A stretch of 64,000 nt of DNA, taken from the NCBI RefSeq assembly GCF_002260845.1, contig NZ_BEDT01000003.1, positions 62,001-126,000 on the forward strand, read 5' to 3'. How positions within the stretch are numbered: the first letter of the stretch is position 1; each line of letters begins with the position of its first letter. This document shows positions 18,241 through 28,265 of the stretch, piece by piece. This stretch comes from Pseudolactococcus reticulitermitis. Its GTDB lineage: Bacteria > Bacillota > Bacilli > Lactobacillales > Streptococcaceae. Below the pieces are notes generated by a model. It was given only the letters and a program-made list of their open reading frames with translations. It made no database searches and was not told the origin of the DNA. A program made the position numbers and the translations under genes.

Positions 18241-18279
18241 AAAAAGCAGAGAATGATTTAACATCATTTTCTGCTTTTT
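18241..18279. terminator. bidirectional terminator between the ceo-like gene and thrS
   Basis: A 13-bp stem (AGCAGAGAATGAT with ATCATTTTCTGCT) flanked by A5 and T5. It serves the two converging genes. Confidence 0.88.
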
Positions 18280-18283
18280 GCGT

Positions 18284-20236
18284 TTAGTCGTTTGACACAA
18301 CCACTTTCGAGTAATTGGCGACATCAGCTGTAATCGCTGCGACAAAGTCAGTCAAGCTAAACTCAGCTGTTGCCTTGCTACCATAGCGGCGAACATTGAC
18401 CGATTTATCCGCCTGTTCTTTATCCCCAACGATGATTTGGTAAGGGATTTTATTGGTTTGCGACTGACGAATTTTATACTGCATTTTTTCATTGCGCTCG
18501 TCAACATTGACCCGGATACCGACATTTTTCAAGATGTCAGCCACTTCCCAAGCGTAATCAACGTGTGCGTCATTCGACACAGGAATCACAGTCACTTGCG
18601 TTGGCGCGAGCCATGTTGGGAAAGCACCTTTATAAACTTCTGTCAGGTAGGCGACGAACCGCTCCATGGTTGAGACAATACCACGGTGAACCATGACCGG
18701 CCGATGTCCTTCGCCATCTGCACCGATATACTCTAACTCAAACCGCTCAGGGAGCAAGAAGTCCAGTTGAATCGTAGACAAGGTTTCTTCATTACCAAGT
18801 GCTGTTTTAACTTGCACATCGAGTTTTGGTCCGTAGAAGGCTGCTTCGCCTTCTGCTTCAAAGTAGTCCAACTCCAGCTCATCCATGGCAGCTTTCAACA
18901 TGGTTTGGGCATTTTCCCACATGTCGTCATTGTCGAAATATTTCTCAGTATCTGCTGGGTCACGATAAGACAGACGGAAACGATAGTCTGTGACATTGAA
19001 ATCTTCGTAGACATCTGTCATCAGTTGCAAGGTGCGTTTGAACTCATCCTTGATTTGGTCTGGACGAACGAAAACGTGACCGTCATTGAGGGTCATTTCA
19101 CGCACACGTTGCAAACCAGAAAGGGCGCCTGATTTTTCATAGCGGTGCATCATGCCAAGCTCGGCAATCCGAATTGGCAACTCACGATAAGAATGGACGT
19201 CATTTTTATAGACTTCGATATGATGTGGACAGTTCATGGGACGCAAGACTAATTGCTCACCGTCACCCATGTCCATTGGCGGGAACATATCTTCGTGATA
19301 GTGATCCCAGTGACCAGACGTTTTATAGAAGTCAACGCTGGCCATAATCGGTGTATAAACGTGTTGGTAGCCACGCGCGATTTCCTTATCAACGATATAG
19401 CGTTCAATCGTCCGACGAATTGTCGCGCCATTTGGCAACCAGAAAGGCAGACCCGAACCGACTTCTGGGTTGACCATGAACAAGTCTAGTTCCTTACCGA
19501 GCTTGCGATGGTCACGTTCCTTAGCCTCCTCACGCATTTTCAGATAGGCTTTGAGGTCTTTTTTATCGAACCAAGCTGTGCCATAGACGCGCTGCATCAT
19601 GGCATTGTCGCTGTTCCCACGCCAATAGGCGCCCGCCACGTTCATAAGATGGAAAATTTGGATGCGACCAGTAGACGGGATATGTGGTCCACGGCAAAGG
19701 TCAGTATAGTCGCCTTGACTGTAAATGGTCAAGCCGCCTTCATCTTCATTATGCTCTTCGATTAACTCCAGTTTATACGGGTCAGCGGCAAAAATTTCTT
19801 GTGCTTCAGCTTTGGTCACTTCACGGCGAACAGACGGCAGATTTTCTTTGACGATTTTCATCATTTCTGCTTCAATGCCTGGCAGGTCTTCGTTCGAGAT
19901 TTGACCCGCCGCATTGTCCGTATCGTAGTAGAAACCATCTTGAATAGACGGGCCAACGCCTAATTTGATGTCAGGGAAAAGACGGCGCGCTGCTTGCGCA
20001 AACAAGTGAGCGGCTGAGTGACGGAGCAAGGGCAAAGCATCTTCGTGATCAGGTGTCACGATTTCAATCGTGCCGTCTTCTGTGATGGCACGCGTCGTAT
20101 CAATCAACTTGCCATTGAATTTACCTGCCAAGGCCTTTTTAGCCAGTGATTTGCTGATAGATTCAGCAATTTCAAAAGTTGTGACGCCACGATCAAAAGA
20201 TTTGACAGCACCGTCTGGGAATGTGATGTGTATCAT
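18284..20236 (-). CDS. thrS: threonyl-tRNA synthetase
   Basis: This class II synthetase of 650 residues has the complete domain order: TGS domain (residues 1-60, [14 protein letters not shown]), N2 editing domain ([17 protein letters not shown], with the distal catalytic Cys in LCRGPHI), catalytic core (motif 2 with zinc-binding Cys in [24 protein letters not shown]) and C-terminal anticodon domain. It charges tRNA-Thr and edits mischarged serine. A T-box leader upstream couples expression to uncharged tRNA-Thr. Confidence 0.98.
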   Translation of the reverse strand: MIHITFPDGAVKSFDRGVTTFEIAESISKSLAKKALAGKFNGKLIDTTRAITEDGTIEIVTPDHEDALPLLRHSAAHLFAQAARRLFPDIKLGVGPSIQDGFYYDTDNAAGQISNEDLPGIEAEMMKIVKENLPSVRREVTKAEAQEIFAADPYKLELIEEHNEDEGGLTIYSQGDYTDLCRGPHIPSTGRIQIFHLMNVAGAYWRGNSDNAMMQRVYGTAWFDKKDLKAYLKMREEAKERDHRKLGKELDLFMVNPEVGSGLPFWLPNGATIRRTIERYIVDKEIARGYQHVYTPIMASVDFYKTSGHWDHYHEDMFPPMDMGDGEQLVLRPMNCPHHIEVYKNDVHSYRELPIRIAELGMMHRYEKSGALSGLQRVREMTLNDGHVFVRPDQIKDEFKRTLQLMTDVYEDFNVTDYRFRLSYRDPADTEKYFDNDDMWENAQTMLKAAMDELELDYFEAEGEAAFYGPKLDVQVKTALGNEETLSTIQLDFLLPERFELEYIGADGEGHRPVMVHRGIVSTMERFVAYLTEVYKGAFPTWLAPTQVTVIPVSNDAHVDYAWEVADILKNVGIRVNVDERNEKMQYKIRQSQTNKIPYQIIVGDKEQADKSVNVRRYGSKATAEFSLTDFVAAITADVANYSKVVVSND

Positions 20237-20409
20237 GATTTACTTCTCCTTAATTAAGATGTTGAGGCGACTGATTTGGTGTGTAGGATTTTTCCCCGCG
20301 ACAAGTAATCGCAGGAGTGAATTAGGAAAAAGACGTCAAGACACGACAGTGTCTGCGTACTTTACATTTATTTTCCTAACACCAAGGAGCCGAAACTCAG
20401 TTGATTAAA

Positions 20410-20665
20410 AATGTAAAAACGCCCTGCGTTCAATTATGAACACAGGACGCTTGCACGTGGTACCACCTGACTTTTTTCCCACCTCAAAAAGATGAAAACT
20501 CTCAAGCCGTAACGTGGCAACACGTGATTTTTTTCAAAATCAGGTTCAGATAAAGTAGTATTAATATTGTGATGTCACAGTGCTTTCACCACCCACTGCT
20601 CGCTAGTTGATACCCATTCAGGTCTCTCAAATCATTCAATATTAACGTGTCTTTACTGTCTTATT
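20410..20665 (-). promoter_or_regulatory. T-box leader of thrS
   Basis: The antiterminator sequence AGGTGGTACCACG lies at 20456-20468, followed by a terminator hairpin at 20413-20452 (AAGCGTCCTG with CAGGGCGTTTTT). Upstream, TTAATATTG near 20650 pairs with CAATATTAA near 20565 as the base of stem I. Inside that stem is a GAGAGACC region typical of the K-turn and, on the 3' strand, an ACA (20568-20570) as candidate threonine specifier. Uncharged tRNA-Thr would stabilise the antiterminator and allow thrS transcription. The codon assignment is tentative; the T-box itself is clear. The stretch 20237-20409 between terminator and start shows nothing further. Confidence 0.92.
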
Positions 20666-20707
20666 ATAAAACTTTATTGATTTTTTGTCAAAAACAAATC
20701 TGATACT

Positions 20708-22048
20708 TTAAAACGTGTCAATAATTAATTTAACATTCAAAATCGTCAAAACAATCGCCGCAAGCCAGCCTAAAGCTGCAATGAGCTTATTATTTTTAAA
20801 GCGTTTGCCCATGATTTTTTCACTAGAGGTATAGTAAACGAGTGGAATCATTGAAACAGGTAGGGCAATAGATAAGAAAACCTGTGACTGAATCATCAAG
20901 GTATCTAAGCCACCCTCACGACCATGATAATAAATCGCTGCAATCAAGACCGGAATGACTGACAAACCACGGGTAATCAAGCGACGCGCCCAAGTTGGCA
21001 ATTTTAAATTAATGAAACCTTCCATGACGATTTGACCTGATAAAGTACCTGTAATCGTTGAGTTTTGTCCAGATGCTAAGAGGGCAACCGCAAATAAAGT
21101 GGACAGGACGGGACTTGCAACAGCACCGGCTAATTTGTTATCTTGCAAGGCATTATAGAGTGAGGTAAAGGTGCCCAGACCTTCGCCACGACCGAAGAAC
21201 ATGGCAGCCCCTAAAACGAGCAAGAGCGTATTAATGATAAAGGCAACGCTTAATTGGATATTAGAGTCCCAAGTCGAGAAACGCACAGCACGCGCCACAT
21301 CGTCCTCATCTTTACGGTTATATTTGCGGGTTTGAGCAATGGACGAATGTAAATACAGATTATGTGGCATCACGGTCGCCCCCACAATCCCCAGTGCCAT
21401 AGTCAACTGACCTCGATCAAAGATTTCCTTTTGTGGTATAAAGCCTTTGACCATGTCAGCGATAGCTGGATCCGAAATGGCAACTTCATAAACAAAAACC
21501 GCCATAATCACGAAAATCAAGGTGATGACAATGGCTTCAATCTTGCGGAAGCCGAGTTTCATCAAGAAAAGCAAGAGCAGGACGTCAAATATCGTGAGAA
21601 TGACGCCCCAGACAATGGGGAGGCCAAATAATAAGTTCAGGGCAATCGCGCCACCGATGACTTCGGCGATGTCTGTCGCCATGATGGCAAGTTCCGTGAT
21701 AATCCAGAGGACAAAACCGAGTTTTCTGCTCGTGTGTTTGCGCGTGGCTTGCGCCAAATCTAGCCCAGTGACGATACCGAGTTTCGACGCCATATACTGC
21801 AAAAGCATGGCAATCAGGCTCGACACCAAGATGACTGACAAAAGCAAGTAGCCGTACTGCGCGCCGCCACCAATCGAGGTAATCCAGTTCCCCGGATCCA
21901 TATAGCCAACAGCCACCAAGGCACCCGGCCCTGAAAAGGCTAAAATATTTTTCCAAAAACTATTATTTTTAGGGATGTCGACCGTCCCATTAATCTCTGC
22001 CAAGCTCGGACCGTTGGCATACTCGACGAATTTCTTATGTTCTTTCAT
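20708..22048 (-). CDS. mntH: Nramp-type manganese/divalent metal transporter
   Basis: A 446-residue proton-coupled importer with about 11 membrane segments. The metal-binding motifs are intact: DPGNW in TM1 (residues about 52-56) and [10 protein letters not shown] in TM6. It starts 18 bases after the mntR stop, so the two genes form one operon. Expression should be repressed by MntR when manganese is plentiful, through the operator in the shared promoter. The length is normal for bacterial MntH. Confidence 0.95.
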   Translation of the reverse strand: MKEHKKFVEYANGPSLAEINGTVDIPKNNSFWKNILAFSGPGALVAVGYMDPGNWITSIGGGAQYGYLLLSVILVSSLIAMLLQYMASKLGIVTGLDLAQATRKHTSRKLGFVLWIITELAIMATDIAEVIGGAIALNLLFGLPIVWGVILTIFDVLLLLFLMKLGFRKIEAIVITLIFVIMAVFVYEVAISDPAIADMVKGFIPQKEIFDRGQLTMALGIVGATVMPHNLYLHSSIAQTRKYNRKDEDDVARAVRFSTWDSNIQLSVAFIINTLLLVLGAAMFFGRGEGLGTFTSLYNALQDNKLAGAVASPVLSTLFAVALLASGQNSTITGTLSGQIVMEGFINLKLPTWARRLITRGLSVIPVLIAAIYYHGREGGLDTLMIQSQVFLSIALPVSMIPLVYYTSSEKIMGKRFKNNKLIAALGWLAAIVLTILNVKLIIDTF

Positions 22049-22066
22049 GAATAACTCCTATTAATA

Positions 22067-22726
22067 TTAATGGCTGTAATACTTTAACTGCCAGTCTTTT
22101 TTCTGAAAATGGGGGATGACAAATCGAGCATCGTCATCTGTTTTGACGATGACTGAGCCATCAGACAAAGTACTCACTAGGGTAATGAATTTGGGTGGTG
22201 TCTGATTTAAACTGCTCAAAAAATCGGTGGCTTCTTGGGTGAGCGAGACAATTTCATAGCGATAACCAACTTGGGCAGCGGTCAAATCCTGGGTAATAAT
22301 CTCCCCCTCCCAAAAGCGCTCAGCTGGAATTTCTGAACCATGCGGATCAGTTTTGGGAAACTGCATGAGCGCATATAAGCGTTCGACTAATCTTTTAGAA
22401 GAAGAATGCTCCAAATTTTCAGCCTCTTCATGCACCTCATCAATCTGATAACCGGCCTGTTCGACTAAAAAAGTCTCCCAAACCCGATGTGATTTGATAA
22501 TAAATCTCGCTTCACGGTAGCCTTCTGGTTTTAAGCGTACCCCGTAATATTTTTTATGCTCGACCAAGGCTTTTTTCGCCAGCCGTTTAATCATCTCTGT
22601 CGCACTCGGTGCTGAGACCTTGAGATAGTTAGCAATGTCTGTAATCCCAACCATCTTATCCGTCTTTTCTTCAAGTTGATAAATCGCTTTTAGATAATCT
22701 TGTTCTGTTTTTGAGAATTCGTCCAT
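22067..22726 (-). CDS. mntR: DtxR/MntR-family manganese-responsive repressor
   Basis: A 219-residue regulator: winged helix at residues 1-65 (DEFSKTEQDYLKAIYQLEEK, then NYLKVSAPSATEMIKRL), metal-binding and dimerisation domain (EHSSSKRLVERLY, DPHGSEIP) and a C-terminal SH3-like/FeoA-like domain, as in ScaR, SloR and other streptococcal MntR proteins. The ATG at 22726 is used. The longer start at 22765 would lie inside the operator and upstream of the expected transcript start. It is first gene of the mntR-mntH operon and probably represses itself. Confidence 0.93.
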   Translation of the reverse strand: MDEFSKTEQDYLKAIYQLEEKTDKMVGITDIANYLKVSAPSATEMIKRLAKKALVEHKKYYGVRLKPEGYREARFIIKSHRVWETFLVEQAGYQIDEVHEEAENLEHSSSKRLVERLYALMQFPKTDPHGSEIPAERFWEGEIITQDLTAAQVGYRYEIVSLTQEATDFLSSLNQTPPKFITLVSTLSDGSVIVKTDDDARFVIPHFQKKDWQLKYYSH

Positions 22727-22754
22727 GTTATACTTTCTAATGCGTTCTAGTTGA

Positions 22755-22784
22755 TAGTTTAGCATAGCCTAAACTATTTGTCAA
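22755..22784 (-). promoter_or_regulatory. mntR-mntH promoter with internal operator
   Basis: The leftward promoter has consensus -35 TTGACA (22779-22784), a 17-base spacer and -10 TAAACT (22756-22761). The spacer and -10 are occupied by a perfect palindrome TAGTTTAG-CATAGC-CTAAACTA at 22755-22776, as expected for steric repression by MntR. Confidence 0.8.
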
Positions 22785-22867
22785 GGGTTTATGACCTACA
22801 TTTTCAGAAAATAAGCAGTAATTTTACATATGGCAGGCTTTAAAATCAGTTCATGCCATCAAAATAT

Positions 22868-22905
22868 TTAGCCTGAGCTAATCTTTTCTAGCCTAAAATG
22901 TTTAG
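22868..22905. promoter_or_regulatory. two additional MntR-like palindromes
   Basis: TTAGC-CTGA-GCTAA (22868-22881) and CTAAA-ATG-TTTAG (22893-22905) share their arms with the operator in the mntR promoter. They lie about 100 bases upstream of that promoter, beside the terminator of the betaine transporter operon. They may be auxiliary sites, or short AT-rich palindromes by chance. Confidence 0.4.
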
Positions 22906-22913
22906 CAGATACT

Positions 22914-22939
22914 AAAAAAGCCTGACACATTGTCAGACT
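22914..22939 (-). terminator. terminator of the betaine transporter operon
   Basis: AGTCTGACA pairs with TGTCAGGCT around a 3-base loop, followed by six T on the minus strand, 13 bases after the permease stop. Confidence 0.85.
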
Positions 22940-22951
22940 TCGTATTTTTGA

Positions 22952-24664
22952 TTACTCAAACCAGCTATCCACGGTTTTAGCATTGGCTTTAAGCCATTTA
23001 TCTGCTGCCTTGGTCGGTTTCATGCCTGACTGAATATCTAGCATGACACTTTCCATGTCGGCTGCTTCCCATTTAAATTTCGCTAAGATGTTGTAAACTT
23101 CTGGATGATCAGATTTAAACCCCTTACGTGCCAGTGTTTTGATGGCTTCCTTACCACCCATGGTCGCTTTCGGATCTTCCAGATAATGCAATTGATATTT
23201 GCTAAACATCCAGTGGGGGGACCAGCCTGTCATCACAATTTCTTCTTTATTTTTATAGGCTTTCTCGAGCGCTGATACCATTGCCCCACTTGACGAAGTC
23301 TGGAGTTGCCAGCCTGCGAGATTAGGATAGGCTTTAATCGTGTTTTCCGTCGCAATCATCATACTAGCACCCGGTTCAATGCCTGTGATGACTTGGTTTG
23401 CCTCAGTTGTCAAATCTGAAATGGACTGAGCTGACATATAATCTGGTACGACAAGCCCTGTTTTGACATCTGACAAGCTTGTGCCAACGACCGTTAAGTC
23501 ATTTTCATATTTCTTCAGAAGCGCCCTGTGGGTATTCGGCAACCAAGCTGACAATGACACATCAATTTGCCCACTCGCGACTGATTGCCAGAGGACAGCA
23601 TTATCAAGCGGTGTTAAGCTGACCTCATAACCACGCGCTTTAAGCGCTTGCCCGATGACATTTGTACTGGCAACTTCTGAATCCCACTCGACATAACCGA
23701 GACTAATTTTTTCATGACTTTGGCTAGTCATCGCAAATGAATTGACGATACCGCCACCCACCATGACCAAAAGCGTTGCAAGGACAAACCAATGCCGTTT
23801 ACGACTTTGGGGTAATTTTTGACTGGGTTTCGTGTTCAATTTTTGCGTAAAACGATCCATAATAATTGCTAAAATAACTAAGGCAAGCCCATTGACAAAA
23901 CCTGCACCAATATCTGCGTGCTGAACAGCTGTCAAGACACCCCGACCGAGACCCGGCGCACCAATCATACTGGCGGTCACTACCATTGACAGCGCCAGCA
24001 TAATCGTTTGGTTGGCACCTGCTAAAATGGTATTTTTAGCATTTGGTAACTCAAGTTTCAGCAATTTTTGCCAAGATGTTGCGCCAAATGAATCCGCTGC
24101 TTCGACCAGCTCAACAGGCACTTGACGAATGCCAAGGTTGGTCATGCGAACGACTGGCGGTAGGGCAAAAATGATAGAGGCAAAGACACCCGGTACAACA
24201 CCAATACCAAAGAAAGCAACAGCCGGAATTAAGTAAACAAAGCCCGGCATGGTTTGCATAAAGTCCAAAATAGGCTGAACAAGGGCTTGTGTTCGGTCTG
24301 ACTTAGCCATGGTAATACCAAGCGGTACACCGATAACCAAGGAAATCAAGGCTGACATGATCACCAAAGTCATGGTAGACATCAAATCTTGCCAGAGTCC
24401 TTGATTAGCAATCAATAGCAAACCCGCCAAAGTAAAAATTGGAAAGCCCCATCTTCTAGGGGACGTGACAAGGGCGATTAGAAAGACACCTGCAATCATC
24501 AGAAACATCGGAATGGCTAGAAGACCATTTGTCATGCCTGTCATCATCGCATCTCCAGCGCTTTGGATGACATTAAAGAAACCGGATAGGTGTTGGGTCA
24601 GCCAGTCTACACCCTCTGACACCCATTTTTCGACAGGGAGTTTGCTGACGAGTAAATTAGACAT
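22952..24664 (-). CDS. busAB: glycine betaine ABC transporter, permease fused to substrate-binding domain
   Basis: A 570-residue fusion typical of lactococcal BusAB/OpuABC. Residues about 1-290 form the permease, with the ATPase-contact motif [20 protein letters not shown]. After a membrane segment near residue 300 comes an OpuAC-type extracytoplasmic binding domain with aromatic residues for quaternary ammonium binding ([25 protein letters not shown]). With the ATPase encoded just upstream it imports glycine betaine and proline betaine during osmotic stress. The start overlaps the ATPase stop by 8 bases. Confidence 0.95.
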   Translation of the reverse strand: MSNLLVSKLPVEKWVSEGVDWLTQHLSGFFNVIQSAGDAMMTGMTNGLLAIPMFLMIAGVFLIALVTSPRRWGFPIFTLAGLLLIANQGLWQDLMSTMTLVIMSALISLVIGVPLGITMAKSDRTQALVQPILDFMQTMPGFVYLIPAVAFFGIGVVPGVFASIIFALPPVVRMTNLGIRQVPVELVEAADSFGATSWQKLLKLELPNAKNTILAGANQTIMLALSMVVTASMIGAPGLGRGVLTAVQHADIGAGFVNGLALVILAIIMDRFTQKLNTKPSQKLPQSRKRHWFVLATLLVMVGGGIVNSFAMTSQSHEKISLGYVEWDSEVASTNVIGQALKARGYEVSLTPLDNAVLWQSVASGQIDVSLSAWLPNTHRALLKKYENDLTVVGTSLSDVKTGLVVPDYMSAQSISDLTTEANQVITGIEPGASMMIATENTIKAYPNLAGWQLQTSSSGAMVSALEKAYKNKEEIVMTGWSPHWMFSKYQLHYLEDPKATMGGKEAIKTLARKGFKSDHPEVYNILAKFKWEAADMESVMLDIQSGMKPTKAADKWLKANAKTVDSWFE

Positions 24665-25901
24665 CTTGCATTTCCTCCCTTTCGATTGGCTCGGTCACAT
24701 GTGGTGCCGCTTCACTGGACTTAATTTCTTCATCTGTATCTGCTAGGGCTTCGAGAACTAGCCCTCTGATGACGACACCGCGCAAACGACCGTCTTCGAC
24801 AACGGCAACTGGTGTTGTGGCGTCGTAGATAATTGGCAAAATGTCTGAAATTAACGTATCTGGCGTAATGACTGGCATATCAACGATGACATCTCGTAAA
24901 GGCAATTGTGCCTTACGTGCACGCACTGCCGCATCTGCCGACAGATAACCTCGGAAAGTCAGGTGTCTCCCCACCGCAACAAGACCTGAGACTTCCTTTT
25001 CTTGCATTCTGCGAAGCGCAACCGTTGGACCATCTACTATGACATTGGTCGTCAAAGCCGGAATCATGATATTTTCTGCGACCAACACTTTAGAGCGGTC
25101 AACGCCCTCGGTAAAGGTTTTGACGTAGTCATTTTCAGGGTTGGTCAGGATTTCTTCGCCCGTACCGACCTGCATGAGTTTACCGTCTTTCATGATGGCG
25201 ATGCGATCGCCAAGGCGCAAGGCTTCATCGAGATCATGGGTAATGAAAATGATCGTTTTTTGAACGTTTGCCTGTAAATCAAGGAGTTCATCCTGCATTT
25301 CTCGGCGAACCAATGGATCGAGCGCTGAAAAAGCCTCGTCCATGAGTAGGATATCTGGGTCATTGGTCAGCGCACGCGCCAAGCCGACACGCTGTTGCAT
25401 GCCACCTGATAACTGGTCAGGATACTGGTCTTTGAAAGCTAGCAACTTCGCATTATCAAGGGCATGTTCGGCACGTTTTTGCCGTTCTGCTTTGGGAACA
25501 CCTTGAATTTCAAGACCAAACTCCGTATTCTCGAGAATTGTCCGATGTGGCAACAAAGCAAAATTTTGGAAGACCATAGACATCTTGCGACGTCGAATGT
25601 CTAGTAATTCTTTTTTATTCAGCTTAGTAATGTCTTGCCCGTCAATCATCAGCTGTCCGGCTGTTGGCTCAGACAGGCGATTGAGCAATCTGACCAGTGT
25701 TGATTTACCTGATCCTGAAAGCCCCATAATGACGAAAATTTCCCCTTCATTGATGGCTAGATTAATGTCATAGACGCCGACCGTGCTGCCTGTTTTTTTA
25801 AGAATCTCATCTTTGCTAACGTTTTGTTTGACCAATTCGAGTGCCGCCTTCCGACGCTTTCCGAATATTTTAGTCAATTGTTTAATTTCAACTTTCGGCA
25901 T
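24657..25901 (-). CDS. busAA: glycine betaine ABC transporter ATPase with CBS domains
   Basis: A 414-residue ATPase: Walker [11 protein letters not shown]-loop, signature [15 protein letters not shown], Walker [14 protein letters not shown]. Two C-terminal CBS domains (residues about 270-390) sense ionic strength, and in relatives bind cyclic-di-AMP. The acidic tail is typical. It forms an operon with the fused permease gene and is divergent from the BusR-type regulator across two palindromes. Confidence 0.95.
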   Translation of the reverse strand: MPKVEIKQLTKIFGKRRKAALELVKQNVSKDEILKKTGSTVGVYDINLAINEGEIFVIMGLSGSGKSTLVRLLNRLSEPTAGQLMIDGQDITKLNKKELLDIRRRKMSMVFQNFALLPHRTILENTEFGLEIQGVPKAERQKRAEHALDNAKLLAFKDQYPDQLSGGMQQRVGLARALTNDPDILLMDEAFSALDPLVRREMQDELLDLQANVQKTIIFITHDLDEALRLGDRIAIMKDGKLMQVGTGEEILTNPENDYVKTFTEGVDRSKVLVAENIMIPALTTNVIVDGPTVALRRMQEKEVSGLVAVGRHLTFRGYLSADAAVRARKAQLPLRDVIVDMPVITPDTLISDILPIIYDATTPVAVVEDGRLRGVVIRGLVLEALADTDEEIKSSEAAPHVTEPIEREEMQDV

Positions 25902-25946
25902 AAATTCCCCCTTTTTATTCCGCTTCGTGATAAAATTAATTCATGA

Positions 25947-26017
25947 AGTGACAACTTTTTATAAAAAATAGGTTGTCACTAAGTGGCAATTTTAATTCTA
26001 CAGACAAATTGCCACTT
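25947..26017. promoter_or_regulatory. two adjacent long-spaced BusR-type operators
   Basis: The first inverted repeat is AGTGACAAC-N16-GTTGTCACT (25947-25980); the second, starting at the next base, is AAGTGGCAAT-N17-ATTGCCACTT (25981-26017). Long-spaced TGACA/TGTCA-type half-sites match the known binding mode of BusR, a tetramer that holds two distant half-sites and represses when loaded with cyclic-di-AMP. They sit between busAA and busR, so both directions can be controlled. Confidence 0.8.
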
Positions 26018-26067
26018 TGTCAACAATTGTTGATTTCAAACCCTTTTACATTAGAAAGATACACGAT

Positions 26068-26694
26068 ATGAAAACAGTCCGAGAACCGCGCTATCGTCAA
26101 ATTGCCTATGCCATTGCCGAAAAAATCGCTGACGGTGACTACCCGATTGGGAGTAAACTCCATGCCAGATCAACCCTTTCTGCACAATTTGGCGTGTCAT
26201 CCGAGACAGCGCGTAAAGCCATCAGCATTTTAAATGACCTAGATATTGTCCAAGCTGTTCATGGCTCTGGCGTTAAAATTTTATCCCAAGAAAAAGCCAA
26301 AAACTTCTTGAACCAAGCTCAGGAAACGTCTACCATTCAGACTTTACATGCCCAGATTGACAATATCATGACCGTTCAAAAAACGGCAATTGATAATCTC
26401 TCCGACTCACTTGCCACCTTATTTGAACAAACCGCACGAGTGCAAAAGAAAAATCCATTAGCCCCCTATGAACTCCTGCTTTCCGAAGACAGTGACGTTA
26501 TCGGTCAATCCATCGGACAACTTAATTTTTGGCAAACAACAGGCGCAACCATTGTCGCGATTTTACATCATGATGAACTGGTCTTATCTCCCGGTCCTTA
26601 TGCGATTTTGGAAAAAGGAAATACGGTTTATTTCGTTGGCAATGAAACCACTTTTCAGACTGTTAAAACTTTCTTTTATCCTGCTAGGCATTAG
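26068..26694 (+). CDS. busR: BusR-type regulator, GntR winged helix with RCK_C domain
   Basis: A 208-residue repressor of the betaine transporter. The N-terminal GntR-like winged helix (residues about 1-75) has DGDYPIGSKLHARSTLSAQF and SSETARKAISIL. A coiled-coil linker follows, then a C-terminal RCK_C/TrkA-C domain (residues about 130-205, ending in YAILEKGNTVYFVGNE) that binds cyclic-di-AMP in characterised homologues. The ATG at 26068 is chosen because the earlier in-frame start at 26017 lies on the operator arm. Being divergent from busAA is the standard arrangement. Confidence 0.92.
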   Translation: MKTVREPRYRQIAYAIAEKIADGDYPIGSKLHARSTLSAQFGVSSETARKAISILNDLDIVQAVHGSGVKILSQEKAKNFLNQAQETSTIQTLHAQIDNIMTVQKTAIDNLSDSLATLFEQTARVQKKNPLAPYELLLSEDSDVIGQSIGQLNFWQTTGATIVAILHHDELVLSPGPYAILEKGNTVYFVGNETTFQTVKTFFYPARH

Positions 26695-26712
26695 GATAGT
26701 TGGTTAGAAAGT

Positions 26713-26751
26713 TGACTTATTAGCAAATCAAGTGTATACTGAGTGTATACA
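26713..26751 (+). promoter_or_regulatory. toxin-antitoxin promoter and operator
   Basis: -35 TTGACT (26713-26718), 17-base spacer, -10 TATACT (26736-26741). GTATAC-TGAGT-GTATAC (26735-26751) overlaps the -10 and is the likely binding site for the antitoxin. Confidence 0.7.
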
Positions 26752-26764
26752 AGGAGGTGCTCAT

Positions 26765-26986
26765 ATGCCAACAGTTAAAACACGTAAAGTAGGTAATTCT
26801 ACCACAGTCACAATTCCACAAGAAATCGGTGTCGGAATTGGCGAGGAATTCTTTGTCTATAAAGGCATTGATGGTGTGATTGTTCTGGCTCCTAAAGTCG
26901 AAAATCCCTTTCTTACTGATCAAGACTTGCACCAAGAAGAGGTCTTTAATGATGTTGATTTTCTAGCAACAGAGATTGGAGAATGA
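26765..26986 (+). CDS. mazE: MazE-like antitoxin, AbrB/SpoVT fold
   Basis: A 73-residue protein with the swapped-hairpin AbrB fold signature (RKVGNSTTVTIPQEIGVGIGEEFFVYK) for DNA binding, and an acidic C-terminal tail that normally wraps the toxin. Start at ATG 26765, 9 bases after AAGGAGG. It overlaps the toxin gene by 4 bases, and both would be controlled at the palindromic promoter. Confidence 0.85.
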   Translation: MPTVKTRKVGNSTTVTIPQEIGVGIGEEFFVYKGIDGVIVLAPKVENPFLTDQDLHQEEVFNDVDFLATEIGE

Positions 26987-27324
26987 TGATGGACCTGCCG
27001 AACAAGCAAGATATTGTTTTTATTAATTTTGATCCATCAACAGGACGTGAAATACGAAAACGTCGTCCAGCTGTTGTCGTTAGCAATCAGGCTTATAATC
27101 GTCAAACTGGGCTGATTGCCATTTGTCCAATCACGCATACGAATGCAAAACGTATCCAAAATGATAAAACACTCATTCCTCTGCAAAATCAAAAAGTTGA
27201 TGGTTTTGTTAATCCATTACAGCTTTATACGTTCGATTACACCGCAAGAAAAGCTGAAAAAGTCGATGTGATGAATACTTGGACATTCCAACAAGTCGTC
27301 CAGCTCATACAGTTTATCTTTTAA
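26983..27324 (+). CDS. mazF: MazF/PemK-type endoribonuclease toxin
   Basis: A 113-residue protein of the MazF/PemK family: N-terminal QDIVFINFDPSTGREIRKRRPAVVVSN, with the conserved Arg for RNA cleavage, and the second motif ICPITHTN. Such toxins cut mRNA at short sequences and stop growth when the antitoxin is lost. Three successive ATG codons lie at the start, the first overlapping the antitoxin stop. The gene looks intact. The cut site cannot be predicted. Confidence 0.88.
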   Translation: MMMDLPNKQDIVFINFDPSTGREIRKRRPAVVVSNQAYNRQTGLIAICPITHTNAKRIQNDKTLIPLQNQKVDGFVNPLQLYTFDYTARKAEKVDVMNTWTFQQVVQLIQFIF

Positions 27325-27356
27325 TATGACTTTTTTAGCGTTACATTTTTATAGAC

Positions 27357-27396
27357 AAAAAAGCTAATCACATCATCAATCAGTGATTAGCTTTAT
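27357..27396. terminator. bidirectional terminator between mazF and the nitroreductase
   Basis: A stem AAGCTAATCAC/GTGATTAGCTT with an 11-base loop and flanking A/T runs. It serves both converging transcripts. Confidence 0.85.
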
Positions 27397-27424
27397 TATT
27401 TGTTAGATTTAACCTTGACTTAAA

Positions 27425-28033
27425 TTAAGCACCGAATACTTTGAAACGGTCTTCGTCAGCCATAAATGCTTTAGGAGTAACTTCTGATTCAGGTGAGCCG
27501 ACAACAAGTTGACCACGGAGGTGCCATGATTCAGGAATGTCATAAGTTTTAGCAACAGTGGCATCAATCACTGGATTGTAGTGTTGCAAGTTTGCACCAA
27601 GACCAAGCTCACTCAAGGCTACCCAAGCATTCACTGAGGCAATCCCTGTTGATTGTTCAGACCAAACTGGGAAATTGTCCGCATAAAGCGGGAATTGTTC
27701 TTGCAAGTTTTTCACAACATCAGTGTCTTCAAAGAAGAGTGCGGTCATACCAGCTGCTGCAAAACTGTCTAATTTAGCTTTTGTGCCTGCCCAAGCAGCT
27801 TCAGGGACGCCTTGACGATCCATTTCAGCTTTAAGGTCAGTGGCAACGATTTCTTGCCAAAGTTTGGTGTGTTCAGCACCTGTTAAAATCAAAACACGTG
27901 ATGTTTGACTGTTGAAAGCTGATGGTGACAATTTAACCGCTTCTTTGATCGTTGCTGTTGCTTTTTCAACATCAACAGCTTTACCTAAAGCGTAGATAGA
28001 ACGACGATTTGCTAATGATTCCATGAATGACAT
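27425..28033 (-). CDS. cinD: nitroreductase-family protein, probably copper-induced CinD
   Basis: A 202-residue FMN-dependent nitroreductase-fold protein of the short Hbn1/Frm2-like branch (ANRRSIYALGK at the N-terminus, SPSAFNSQTSRV, GLGANLQHYNP). The promoter 230 bases upstream carries two perfect cop boxes (TACANNTGTA), the site of the copper repressor CopR/CopY. Lactococcus lactis has a copper-induced nitroreductase, CinD, under such a box; this, not the enzyme sequence alone, drives the name. The role would be to reduce quinones or nitro compounds that form under copper stress. Substrates are not shown by the sequence. Confidence 0.8.
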   Translation of the reverse strand: MSFMESLANRRSIYALGKAVDVEKATATIKEAVKLSPSAFNSQTSRVLILTGAEHTKLWQEIVATDLKAEMDRQGVPEAAWAGTKAKLDSFAAAGMTALFFEDTDVVKNLQEQFPLYADNFPVWSEQSTGIASVNAWVALSELGLGANLQHYNPVIDATVAKTYDIPESWHLRGQLVVGSPESEVTPKAFMADEDRFKVFGA

Positions 28034-28039
28034 AATTTT

Positions 28040-28262
28040 TCTCCTAATTTGAACTTCAAGCTAACTTCCTAGGAAAATAGATGATTTGTAGAGCCTACGC
28101 AAGCGTAGAACCTTCAAATCCCTAATTTTCTACGAAAGTTTACGACTATGTCGCACCGCTTTCAGTATCATCCGTTAAAATAAATTTAATTTTTAGGAGA
28201 CATCTTCTACGTGGGTTCGAACTTCATTTAAGATTTCAAACACTTTAATACCCTTGTCTCAC
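28040..28262 (-). other. long 5' leader of the nitroreductase mRNA with hairpins and a tiny ORF
   Basis: Between the cop-box promoter and the start codon lie about 230 bases without a large gene. A 16-codon ORF starts at GTG near 28238 (MFEILNEVRTHVEDVS), 7 bases after AAGGG, and stops near 28188. Further down, CCTACGC-AA-GCGTAGA (near 28095-28110) forms a tight hairpin inside a GATTTG/CAAATC stem. It could be a structured regulatory leader or debris of a lost gene. No known riboswitch is recognised. Confidence 0.45.
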
Positions 28263-28265
28263 GTT

